Assembly (NCBI RefSeq): GCF_003347595.2
Contig: NZ_QCZK02000037.1
Span: 124,001-188,000, forward strand
DNA: 64,000 bases
DNA from: Botryobacter ruber
Lineage (GTDB): Bacteria; Bacteroidota; Bacteroidia; Cytophagales; Hymenobacteraceae
Direction: 5' to 3'
Shown one piece after another: positions 18,717 through 26,437 of this stretch. The position numbers and the translations under genes are program-made. The notes beneath the pieces were generated by a model, which made no database searches, was not told the DNA's origin, and saw only the letters and a program-made list of their open reading frames with translations. Position 1 is the stretch's first letter, and each line of letters begins with the position of its first letter.

Positions 18717-19212
18717 ATGGAAGTTAACTTTTTACCTTTTAACGGTAGCCTGTATTACGCTATTCAGTTGTGGACTACAGGTAAGCCCTGAAGACCAATG
18801 TGTTGAGTTAGTTCAGGAAAACGAGAATTTAAGATATGAATTGAGTAATCTGCAAGCCCAGCATACTGTACTGTTAAACCAAAACTCAGACCTCCAAGCT
18901 CTGATTGCCAGCAAAGTTTATGAAGTCCAAAATACTACGACAAGTAATCATCAGCAGCCAACTAGTGCTTATAGCACAAGCCTTACATCTACAGGGTTTA
19001 TAATGGAAACACAGATTGATGGTGAATTTGAAGGTTGGGAAGGAGAAACCATTTTCAAGATGATGAATGGTACAGTTTGGCAGCAGGCATCTTATAGCTA
19101 CACTTACCATTACGCCTATATGCCAAGTGTTCTTATCTATAAAAAGGGTTCTATCTACTATATGAAAGTAGATGGTATTGATGATGAAATAGCGGTAAGG
19201 CAGTTAAGGTAA
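18717..19212 (+). pseudogene. small lipoprotein with frameshifted start
   Basis: The frame ending at 19212 stays open leftward past 18718. Read from there it gives KLTFYLLTVACITLFSCG, a textbook lipoprotein signal with lipobox LFSC, then a coiled-coil-like stretch (ELVQENENLRYELSNLQAQ) and a small C-terminal domain. The frame has no ATG at the right place. The only ATG (18717) reads ATGGAAGTT, one base longer than the ATGAAGTTA that would put it in frame, and it stops after 24 codons. So either one G has been inserted after the start codon, or a non-ATG start is used, or there is a sequence error. The first in-frame alternative start, TTG at 18841, would lose the signal peptide. Function unknown. 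Confidence 0.6.
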
Positions 19213-19247
19213 AATTTAATAGAGAAGAAAAATACTTCAAGTAATAC

Positions 19248-20696
19248 ATGAAGATAAGTAATAGGCTGAAAAGTAAGTTTGAAGACATTCTTGCACAATT
19301 CACTAAAAGGGAAATTTCAAACTTTTTTGAAGACAATGATATAGAAAATGTCATTGAGGAGGCGTTGCCTGATGGAGGTGTCAGAAGAGCGCTTGTTAAG
19401 CAGTACTACAAAAGCATAGATTGGAATAATCCTACAGATGTTAAAAATGTACTCCAAGTTTTTGCAGATATTATTGCAGCTCGAGAAAAGCACAATCAAG
19501 ATTATGGATTTGGGGCCATTGATAACCCTTATACTGAGCAAATAGAGCTGTTGATTATAAACCTTAGGAAAGATGGCTGGGTGTATGAAAATGGAACCAT
19601 TACACCTATTGAAGTGCACACTCAGCAAGAACAAGAGGTAAATCTTAATGTATCAAATAACCCAGTAGTAACTACAACCGAAGCAGCAACTAATGCCACA
19701 ACTAATATTTCGGCCGATAGTGAAGCACCAAGTGTGACTAAAACTTCACCTCCGAAAGTATTTGTTACTTATTCATGGGACGGACCTGAACATGAGAAAA
19801 AGGTTGTAGATTTTACCAACTTCCTACGAAAGAATGGTTTTAATGCTGAACTAGATAAAAAGCTTATTCAAGAACAGTCTGCAATCAATTTTGGTAAAAT
19901 GATGCATCAAGCCTTCACAGATTATGATAAAGTCATTATAGTTCTTTCTATAGACTATAAGAAGAAGGCTGACCAATTTATGGGAGGTGTTGGTAATGAG
20001 TACACAATATTTATTAATGATATAAACGATAGTCCGAAAAAATACATCTTAGTTTCCTTCGAGGGTTTATCAGATAACATCACACCTATTGGCATCAAAG
20101 GAAGAGAAATTGTTGATTTGTCAAAGGTAGAAAAGCAACAAGACCTCTTTTATAAGCTGTTAGATCAGCCAGTATATGAGTTTGCAGAAGTTGCACCTTG
20201 CTTACCAGTATTAGAGACGAGGAAGCTTGCAGAATTCTCTCCATCAACTCCACCAAAAGAACCCTTTGAAATTGTGAAGTTTCTTGCCACATCGGGTAAT
20301 GCAAATATAAGTGCTAGTAAATATGATTCTGTTGAAAATGAATGCTTTATAGAATTAAGGAACACTAGTGGTAAAACGATAGATGGTTTTAGCGTTGAGA
20401 TTAAATTCCCCTGCTATTTAGTTGAGAACCCCTACGAGTTCACACATGATGGTGAAAATTGCACTATCATGACTGATTCATCAAGCAAAGTCTATCCTGA
20501 TCAGAAACGGTATACCGATAAATTTATCATTAAAGTTACCAGCCGCAATTATCACAAAGCGCTTAACTCCGTTATTAAAGCATCTATTTACTCAGAGATA
20601 GGAACATCTACTAAAGAATTTAATTTAAAGGATGTTTTCATTACAGGAAAGCCTCATGGAGAAATAGAGTATTTAGCAGACGCTGAATTTAATTAA
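19248..20696 (+). CDS. SEFIR/TIR-domain protein, three-part
   Basis: 482 residues. Residues about 170-305 form a SEFIR/TIR-type domain: KVFVTYSWDGPEHEKKVVDF at the start, a conserved G-F-N-A-E-L-D, and GGVGNEYTIF further on. Bacterial TIR-like domains usually bind or cleave NAD or signal in abortive-infection systems. The N-terminal 120 residues are helical with charged motifs (FTKREISNFFEDNDIENVIEEALP) and may be a sensor or AbiJ-type N-terminal module; that is a guess. The C-terminal 130 residues look like a beta-sandwich. No membrane segments. It lies between the damaged lipoprotein gene and a HEPN-motif gene, in a run of same-strand defence-like genes. Target and trigger are unknown. Confidence 0.72.
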   Translation: MKISNRLKSKFEDILAQFTKREISNFFEDNDIENVIEEALPDGGVRRALVKQYYKSIDWNNPTDVKNVLQVFADIIAAREKHNQDYGFGAIDNPYTEQIELLIINLRKDGWVYENGTITPIEVHTQQEQEVNLNVSNNPVVTTTEAATNATTNISADSEAPSVTKTSPPKVFVTYSWDGPEHEKKVVDFTNFLRKNGFNAELDKKLIQEQSAINFGKMMHQAFTDYDKVIIVLSIDYKKKADQFMGGVGNEYTIFINDINDSPKKYILVSFEGLSDNITPIGIKGREIVDLSKVEKQQDLFYKLLDQPVYEFAEVAPCLPVLETRKLAEFSPSTPPKEPFEIVKFLATSGNANISASKYDSVENECFIELRNTSGKTIDGFSVEIKFPCYLVENPYEFTHDGENCTIMTDSSSKVYPDQKRYTDKFIIKVTSRNYHKALNSVIKASIYSEIGTSTKEFNLKDVFITGKPHGEIEYLADAEFN

Positions 20697-20836
20697 GTAC
20701 ACACATGATACACCAAGGTTATCATATCTATAATTTACTATGTAGGTCAAACTTATTTCACGAGCGAGTTTAAAATTTGTAATCAGCCATAATTAGTGTT
20801 ACTGCAAAGTGTGGCTGCATAATAAACTTCTGACAT

Positions 20837-21781
20837 ATGCAACTGCCAACAGCTGATTGGGTTTGGGATGTACACGAAGGCGTAGATTCTTTCGCTGATT
20901 TTTGTGAGAAAATAGCCAAACCTTTTATACTACCACCTGCTTTACCAGAGAAACTTAAAGAAGAGTTTCTAGTTGTTCACAAGCTCCTGCAGCATGCTTA
21001 CTTTGAGTGTAGATTCATTGATATAGCATTGTTACAAGCTTCTGTTCTGTTTGAAAAGGTACTGAAAAGCTATTACCAGGAAACAGAAGAAAAAAATTAT
21101 AAAGGTAATCTACAAGGCCTCATCAATCACTTCGTTGCAAATAACCATTTTGAGCATACAAATGCTAATGAAGTACTGCATGTCTACAGGGACATCCGCA
21201 ACAGAAAAGTACATGATGTAAATGCGCCAAACGGCCTCCTTATGATTCGTGGAGTTTATAGGCTAATATACTTTGTAAACGAGTTATATGAAGACCAAAA
21301 TTTGAGAAACCAAAGAGCAAACGAAACAAAGCATTTACAATCGGTTTTAAACCAGTTAATTCCCTGTGGAGCTGCATTAGAAATTGAAGAAGGCCGCTAC
21401 GTATTGGTTTATGATGCCAAAGTGCTTTTCATTAACAACAAAAAACAGCCATCTGAAATAACAGTAGCTTTTTGGCCTGAATTTGACCTAAAACCATTTC
21501 TGGATGGTGTGCACCATTATGCATTAAAGCCATTAGTAAAGAAGGTACATTCGCCCAATCAGATAAGCACTAATGTTCTTGAACTGATGGAACAGGATGA
21601 TAAGAAAATCAGAATCAATGGTGAGTTAATAGAGCCATTCAAGATGATGTATAACAATTGGTTAAAACAAGCCCTATCTCTTCCAAATGTGCAGCTGGTG
21701 ATGCAATTAAAAGAAAGCTTTGATAACGAAGAGATGGAGAAGGTACTAAATGAATTTTATAGTACTACCAATCAAAAATAA
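20837..21781 (+). CDS. HEPN-motif protein, putative RNase
   Basis: A 314-residue soluble protein. The N-terminal helical half contains DIRNRKVHD, which gives the HEPN RNase motif R-x4-H (R121, H126). It follows the helix EVLHVYRDI, and the context resembles DUF4145-like HEPN domains. The C-terminal half (about 165-314) is a mixed alpha/beta region that I do not recognise. HEPN proteins commonly cut RNA in toxin-antitoxin and abortive-infection systems, sometimes paired with an MNT nucleotidyltransferase. No such partner is adjacent; the only nucleotidyltransferase in the island is AbiEii at 37.9 kb. It stands 140 bp after the SEFIR gene and could be cotranscribed. Confidence 0.6.
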   Translation: MQLPTADWVWDVHEGVDSFADFCEKIAKPFILPPALPEKLKEEFLVVHKLLQHAYFECRFIDIALLQASVLFEKVLKSYYQETEEKNYKGNLQGLINHFVANNHFEHTNANEVLHVYRDIRNRKVHDVNAPNGLLMIRGVYRLIYFVNELYEDQNLRNQRANETKHLQSVLNQLIPCGAALEIEEGRYVLVYDAKVLFINNKKQPSEITVAFWPEFDLKPFLDGVHHYALKPLVKKVHSPNQISTNVLELMEQDDKKIRINGELIEPFKMMYNNWLKQALSLPNVQLVMQLKESFDNEEMEKVLNEFYSTTNQK

Positions 21782-21805
21782 AACACACCTATAAAGAATA
21801 AAGAT

Positions 21806-22045
21806 ATGGCATCACCTATTCTGCCTGAATTCTAGTTTGGAGAAGAAGTAACAGTAAAGGGCTTCTATACTGAGGATGGAAGAAAAGTAACTTTCGGGGC
21901 TTTAGGCTTTGTGCGAGAGTTAAGATTCTCATTTAAGAGAGGCTGGCGTTATGCCGTTGAACTTCATAACGGTGAAGTAAGATGGTTTTATGAAAAGTCG
22001 GTGCAAAAGTATAAGCCTAAATTTATCATTAGCTCTATTTTGTAA
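21806..22045 (+). pseudogene. small ORF interrupted by in-frame TAG
   Basis: From ATG 21806 the frame reads MASPILPEF, then TAG (21833-21835), and then continues open for 69 codons (FGEEVTVKGFYTEDGRKV to KPKFIISSIL) to TAA at 22043. The downstream part has a sensible beta-rich, protein-like composition and no ATG of its own near the break. A single C-to-T change (CAG to TAG) would explain it. I do not recognise the family. It is too short to have been picked up as an ordinary gene. An amber readthrough or a downstream alternative start remain possible but less likely. Confidence 0.5.
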
Positions 22046-22245
22046 TTGTCGCTAAATGAAGAGATTGGAAAGCTTTTGCAGTTATTTTTAGCATAGTCTA
22101 GATATTCCGGTGATGCTGACCCCTTAAGCTATACATGCAGACCTGGAAATTCTTCGGTTACAGGTTTCAGGAGCACCAGAAACTGTATCAGTAGCTCAAG
22201 AACGAAAGTTTGGCTTAATCGTTAGTTTAAAAATATGCTACTTTT

Positions 22246-22932
22246 ATGGATCTAGAACAGCTTGAAAACGAAATGCGGTCCTGCTACAAATGTGAAAAGA
22301 TTTTCCATGGCCGCTTCGTTAATCCTCTATTAAAACTTAACCCGCTCAAGGCACGTCCAGTATTTGCCGGCGCTAATAATGCACCCATTATGCTTATTGG
22401 GCAGGCTCCAGGAATAAGGGAGTATGAGATGGGGCAGGCATTTCAGGGACAGGCTGGTAGCTCCATACGAGACATTTTTGCAGCAAGCGGAGTAAGTCCC
22501 TCTTCATTTGATTCTCTTGTCTATCAGACTTCCATTACGAAGTGTTTCCCAGGCAGAAAAATTAGCAAGAAAAAAGTTAAAGAGTTGTGCGAAAGAATTT
22601 TAGTGGAAGTGGATAGAGTACCTGTTGCTAGTGAAATAAAAAACTGCCTGCCCTACCTTAAATCACAGATTGAGCTTATTAAACCCCAAGTTATTGTTCC
22701 ATTGGGAAGCTTTGCCATAAAAGGATATCTTCAAATTTACGGTCGTCAGTACAGTGGCCAAATGGTTGACTATGTTGGAAGATCAGAAGATTGGAACGGT
22801 TCATCAATTATTTTTTTTCCACATACTTCAGGTAATTCAAGATGGCTTAATAATGAGAAAAACAGGCTGCTATTTAACAAAGCCAAGCAATTACTTGCTG
22901 AAGTACTAAAGGCCAGAAAGATTACATTCTAA
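22246..22932 (+). CDS. uracil-DNA glycosylase family protein, Fe-S type
   Basis: 228 residues of the uracil-DNA glycosylase superfamily, which removes uracil or other damaged bases from DNA. Four cysteines (C13 and C16 in CYKC, C100 in TKCFPG, C134 in IKNCLPYL) match the 4Fe-4S ligands of family 4/5 enzymes. Motif A is IGQAPG (about 51-56) followed by GQAFQGQAGSSIRD. VIVPLGSFAIKG is the next conserved strand. The usual H-P-S of motif B is here PHTSGNSRW (H193), a change of one residue. Base substrate is uncertain. In an island with restriction genes it may be a defence or accessory repair gene. It is followed by the hairpin that an IS256-family element has split. Confidence 0.8.
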   Translation: MDLEQLENEMRSCYKCEKIFHGRFVNPLLKLNPLKARPVFAGANNAPIMLIGQAPGIREYEMGQAFQGQAGSSIRDIFAASGVSPSSFDSLVYQTSITKCFPGRKISKKKVKELCERILVEVDRVPVASEIKNCLPYLKSQIELIKPQVIVPLGSFAIKGYLQIYGRQYSGQMVDYVGRSEDWNGSSIIFFPHTSGNSRWLNNEKNRLLFNKAKQLLAEVLKARKITF

Positions 22933-22999
22933 AGTCAATAGTAAAGCTCTTATTGGGGAGTGTAATTTAAACTGTGTCATTTGCTGATTTTCTTTTCTG

Positions 23000-23041
23000 T
23001 CCCTGCCGCAGTAATGGCCTAGGCCATTACTGCGGCAGGGA
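23000..23041. repeat. perfect 42-bp palindrome inside the IS
   Basis: The sequence from 23000 to 23041 equals its own reverse complement, centred between 23020 and 23021 (GGCCT|AGGCC) with no spacer. It lies between the left terminal repeat and the end of the transposase gene. As RNA it would form a GC-rich hairpin and could end transcription from either side. Confidence 0.85.
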
Positions 23042-23050
23042 TAAACTTTT

Positions 23051-24280
23051 TTACTTCAAGTCCAGCTGCATTCTATCCCCGAACCAGATGGAGAGCTGTT
23101 GTGCCGTCTGGCTCCAGTTGGCCAGTGGCATGCTCCACTTTTTGCTAATGTTCTGGTGGGTCAGATAGATGAGCTTCAAGAGGGCCATGTCTGATGGGAA
23201 AGCCCCCTTGGTTTTGGTCACTTTCCTGACTTGGCGGTGAAAGCCTTCAATGGCATTGGTCGTATAAATAAGCATCCGTATCTGCTCTGAATACTTGAAG
23301 TACGTGGAGAGCTTCTCCCAGTTTCGCTGCCAGCTCTCTATCACCTTTGGATACTTCTTCCCCCATTTCTCCTCCAGTTCCAGCAGCCGTAGTTCAGCCA
23401 GTTCCTTGTTTTCTGCCCGATAGACGGGCTTGAGGTCCCGCATGAACTCCTTCTGGTCTTTGGAGGCCACATACTTGAGGCTGTTGCGGATCTGGTGGAC
23501 AATACAGCTCTGTACTTCTGCCTGCGGAAAGACACTGGTAATGGCCTCAGCAAAGCCTTTGAGGTTATCGATGCAGGCAATAAGCACATCCTTCACGCCC
23601 CGCTGCTGCAGGTCAGTGAGCACCGAGAGCCAGAAGTTAGCTCCCTCGCTCTCTGATACATACACGCCCAACAACTCCTTGTAGCCGTGTCGGTCAATGC
23701 CCAGGATGTTGTAGACAGCCCTACAGACGGTGCGTCCCTCTTGCCGCACTTTGTAGTGCATGGCATCCAGCCAGAGGATGCAGTAGAGCGAATCCAGCGG
23801 CCTTGCCTGCCATTCTTTCACCTGGGGTACAATCTTTTCGGTCAGCGCTGAGAGCGTGTCGTGGGAGATATCCATATCATACATCTCTTTCAGGTGAGAG
23901 GAGATATCTCTTAAGCTCATCCCCAGCCCGTACATGCTCAGGATGCGGGGCTCGAGATTCTCTGCCAGGATCGTCTCCCGCTTTTTGATGATCTGAGGCT
24001 CAAAACTGGAGGAGCGGTCACGGGAACTCTCCACATCAATCACTCCGTCCGAGGTGCGCACCTGCTTACTTACTTTACCATTACGGCGGTTGCCTTTCTG
24101 GCGCTCCTCCTCGTCCAGGTGCAGGTCCATCTCTGCTTCCAAAGCCGCTTCAAGGAAATGTTTTAGAACAGGAGCCAGTGCTCCGTCTTTACCAAAGGTA
24201 GGTTTGCCGCTTCTGAATTCCTCCAGAAACTGGCGCTGGATCTGGTCCAGATCAAGACTCTTTTTCTTTTCCATATTCAC
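23051..24280 (-). CDS. IS256-family transposase
   Basis: 409 residues of the mutator-type (Transposase_mut) DDE family. The acidic triad is visible in WLDAMHYK, ACIDNLKGF and TTNAIEGFHRQVRKVTK. Length and the C-terminal N-A-I-E-G-F-H-R motif are normal for IS256 relatives. The gene appears intact and fills the element between its terminal repeats. Confidence 0.95.
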   Translation of the reverse strand: MNMEKKKSLDLDQIQRQFLEEFRSGKPTFGKDGALAPVLKHFLEAALEAEMDLHLDEEERQKGNRRNGKVSKQVRTSDGVIDVESSRDRSSSFEPQIIKKRETILAENLEPRILSMYGLGMSLRDISSHLKEMYDMDISHDTLSALTEKIVPQVKEWQARPLDSLYCILWLDAMHYKVRQEGRTVCRAVYNILGIDRHGYKELLGVYVSESEGANFWLSVLTDLQQRGVKDVLIACIDNLKGFAEAITSVFPQAEVQSCIVHQIRNSLKYVASKDQKEFMRDLKPVYRAENKELAELRLLELEEKWGKKYPKVIESWQRNWEKLSTYFKYSEQIRMLIYTTNAIEGFHRQVRKVTKTKGAFPSDMALLKLIYLTHQNISKKWSMPLANWSQTAQQLSIWFGDRMQLDLK

Positions 24281-24463
24281 TGTGTTAAAGGTAACAATTC
24301 TTAGCCTTTGACACAGTTTAGTTTACAGCCTCTCTTATTGTATTCGACAATAAGAGCTTTACTATTGACCAATTAAGTGAAACAAGCTTATTTTCAGAAG
24401 ATTGTTATTCAGGTTAGTTTCATTACGGATTTAACTTCTGGTTTCCCCACGATGAGTGACTAA

Positions 24464-24973
24464 CTACTTTACCTCTATTTGCTCAACCCACTTCTCCGCC
24501 TCCACTGGATCGTGTTGGTAGGTTGTATCTGCCCAAAGCGTAACTTTCGGGTATGACTGCCGAATCATCCGATACTTCATGTCATTTTCCTGCAGTTTGC
24601 TGTTTTCCCTGTACAGGCTGAAACTCAACCCAACGGAAACAGCCGTTATGATAAGCAATATAATACCACCAATCAGTAAGCCCCTGGACCTGTCTTCAAA
24701 GTGGTGATGGTGCCTGACGGGCAGTACTTTCGGCAGTTTGGAGATGGTGTCGCGAAAGGAATTGATCTGGGCATAGATCTGCAGGGCCTGTATGCTGAAG
24801 TCATAGCGCTTCAGGATGGCCTTCAGCTCTTCAAAGTGGCTGTTGTACTCCTGCGGTTCGGGTTCCTGTTGTTTTGGCGCCTCCTGCTTTTCAAGCTGCT
24901 CAAGCCGTTTGCTGTGTAGCGCTAGTACGCGTTCTGCGTCGGCTAATCGTTCGTCTAGTTCTTCTGGTTTCAT
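24464..24973 (-). CDS. coiled-coil membrane protein of mobilization operon
   Basis: A 169-residue protein. The first 40 residues are a charged helix (ELDERLADAERVLALHSKRLEQLEKQ). A membrane segment lies at about 98-120 (GLLIGGIILLIITAVSVGLSFSL), followed by a short soluble tail. I know no defined function. Such small proteins often follow the relaxase in Bacteroidota mobilizable elements, and this start overlaps the relaxase stop by 4 bp (24970-24973), so they are coupled. It may tether the relaxase to the membrane or to the borrowed secretion apparatus; that is inference. Confidence 0.7.
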   Translation of the reverse strand: MKPEELDERLADAERVLALHSKRLEQLEKQEAPKQQEPEPQEYNSHFEELKAILKRYDFSIQALQIYAQINSFRDTISKLPKVLPVRHHHHFEDRSRGLLIGGIILLIITAVSVGLSFSLYRENSKLQENDMKYRMIRQSYPKVTLWADTTYQHDPVEAEKWVEQIEVK

Positions 24974-25929
24974 AGGTGCTTTCTTTTTTTCCTTTTCTTT
25001 TTATTTTTCCTGAATGGATAATCATTCGCAGGTCCTGCCTCCTCTGACGGACCCACGGCTGGAGCCAGGGTGTCTTTAAGCGAGGTAAACAGGGTGCCGG
25101 GGTGGGAGCTCTTTGCTGCATGATGTGCTTGTGATGGTATATCGGGAGGAGCAGCGTTTCTATCCTGCGGCTTTGGAACCTGTGTCACCGGCTGGCTTTG
25201 CTGCCTGTTCTGCTCCAGCTTTTTGCTGATGCCGTTATAACTGAGGCTCCTGGCGATGCCGGAACCTTTAAAACTCAGCTCTCCTTTGCTAAAGCTGATT
25301 CCCTGTACCTGGTCTGTTCCGCTCCTGTACTTGTATAGCAAGCGAATCCCTTTTTCCTGGAGCAGCGCCTCCAGCTCTTTCCAGTTCCTGGCCTTTTCCA
25401 GCGACTGGTGAATCGCATCATGAAGTACATATTTTTCCTTATCCGCTCCTTTCAGCCGCTGGCGGTTTACCTGCTCTTTGCCGGTGGCCAGGTAATAGCC
25501 ATGCCTGAGGGTTATCTCCCGGCATACCTGCGCGTTGCGCTGCCGCTGGAGTTTGTCCGAGATGGTTTGGCCCTGGTAGTTGACCCTGTTGTAGACGATA
25601 TGCACGTGCGGGTGCTCCCGGTCCCGGTGCTCTACGATCAGGTATTGCGTGTCGCGGATGTGCATCTTCTCCATATACTCCCGTGCCCGCTCCACCATCA
25701 CCCGGGCATCCAGCTTTGGCTTATCATGCGTGCTCCAACTCAGGGCGAGGTGGCCCACCGCCTTCTCCAGGTTCGGGTTCAGCTGCCGCTGCAGGTTAAA
25801 GTCCGCCACCATAGCGGAGACCGCTTCCGTTCTGATGCCTTCCGCATCGAGTACCACTGCCCCGGCTTTCTGGACCACGTATCGGACACAGCCTCCGAAG
25901 CTTTTACCGATTATCACCTTTCCGATCAT
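24970..25929 (-). CDS. MOBP-type relaxase
   Basis: 319 residues. The relaxase nicks one strand at the transfer origin and stays bound to lead it into a recipient cell. The N-terminus MIGKVIIGKSFGGCVRYVVQK carries the probable nicking tyrosine (Y17). The metal site is the histidine cluster EHRDREHPHVHIVYNRVN (H106, H108, H110), the three-histidine motif of VirD2/MobA-like relaxases. The C-terminal 100 residues are low complexity and end in a strongly basic tail. The start overlaps the mobC-like gene by 26 bp. Together these define a mobilization operon read leftward. Confidence 0.92.
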   Translation of the reverse strand: MIGKVIIGKSFGGCVRYVVQKAGAVVLDAEGIRTEAVSAMVADFNLQRQLNPNLEKAVGHLALSWSTHDKPKLDARVMVERAREYMEKMHIRDTQYLIVEHRDREHPHVHIVYNRVNYQGQTISDKLQRQRNAQVCREITLRHGYYLATGKEQVNRQRLKGADKEKYVLHDAIHQSLEKARNWKELEALLQEKGIRLLYKYRSGTDQVQGISFSKGELSFKGSGIARSLSYNGISKKLEQNRQQSQPVTQVPKPQDRNAAPPDIPSQAHHAAKSSHPGTLFTSLKDTLAPAVGPSEEAGPANDYPFRKNKKKRKKRKHL

Positions 25930-26296
25930 CTTTGCTAAGCTGTTGCAGGAGTTGGTTTATTTCATTGAGTGCCTGGCGGCATTTCCCCTGGATCGACAGC
26001 AGCCCCTCCCGGTGCGCCAGGCGGGCGAGCTGGTTGAGGTTGTTGGCCAGCCCGGAGAGCATGCGCAGCAAGACTGCCTCCTCCGGCTTGAGCCGTGCCA
26101 CGACTGCCGCTTTCCTGGCAGCTAAGCGAAACCACTCGGACGTTTTCATGCCCGCCTCCCGGGCCTTACCCTTTATCAGGAGTCGCTCCGTTTCGGTTAG
26201 CCGTACCACCAGCGTGTGGCTTTTCTTTACCCGCTGCACGGGCCGGCCGCCCTTCTTTCGCTGTGGGGACTGCTGATCTTCCGTTCTTGTTTCCAT
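25904..26296 (-). CDS. mobC: MobC-like relaxosome protein
   Basis: A 130-residue basic protein. RPVQRVKKSHTLVVRLTETERLLIKGKAREAGMKTSEWFRLAA looks like the ribbon-helix-helix DNA-binding start of MobC proteins, which help the relaxase open the transfer origin. NNLNQLARLAH is a typical MobC C-terminal motif. The frame is open 44 codons further upstream, but that stretch is cysteine-rich and unlike the family, so I choose METRTEDQQS at 26296. It overlaps the relaxase gene by 26 bp. Confidence 0.85.
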   Translation of the reverse strand: METRTEDQQSPQRKKGGRPVQRVKKSHTLVVRLTETERLLIKGKAREAGMKTSEWFRLAARKAAVVARLKPEEAVLLRMLSGLANNLNQLARLAHREGLLSIQGKCRQALNEINQLLQQLSKDDRKGDNR

Positions 26297-26437
26297 GGCT
26301 TTGTTAGGTTTAGGTTCTATAAAAATCCCTGCTGCGACCACCGGGAGCACAGGGCTGGCCAGTGGCCGGAAAGAGGTTTTTGTATCACAAAAACACAAAC
26401 TTGCTCCTTCCTTTAAAAGAGGCTTCAAGGTGAAGTC
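26297..26437. other. candidate transfer-origin region
   Basis: This gap lies directly upstream of the mobC-relaxase pair, where transfer origins are often found. It contains a perfect 8-bp stem with a 3-nt loop (GTTTTTGT-ATC-ACAAAAAC, 26376-26394) and a small GC dyad GGCCAGTGGCC (about 26357-26367). No nick-site consensus is known to me for this relaxase type, so the call rests on position and hairpins. Confidence 0.35.

Larger units (their letters stand above)
22956..24332 (-). mobile_element. IS256-family insertion sequence
   Basis: The element is about 1,377 bp with one transposase gene. Its ends are 24-bp imperfect inverted repeats, both ending inward in TAAACTGTGTCA (left about 22956-22979, right about 24309-24332; roughly five mismatches). 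The flanks TCTTATTG at 22948-22955 and 24333-24340 are an 8-bp target duplication (the match can be read as 9 bp), as expected for this family. It has inserted in a hairpin arm. Confidence 0.85.
22934..24369. repeat. 23-bp-stem hairpin split by IS256-family element
   Basis: Joining the two flanks of the insertion sequence and keeping one copy of the target repeat gives a perfect hairpin. Arm 22934-22955 plus one base pairs with 24347-24369 over 23 bp, around loop ATTCG (24342-24346). The half left intact on the right, 24332-24356, is itself a 10-bp stem hairpin. Its place 1 bp after the glycosylase stop codon suggests a terminator, though there is no long T tract. Confidence 0.75.

Noticed and set aside
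16619..20696. Complete Pycsar system made of the cyclase-like and SEFIR/TIR genes
   Set aside because: The genes are not adjacent, and the SEFIR protein has no visible cyclic-nucleotide-binding domain, so the pair cannot be claimed.
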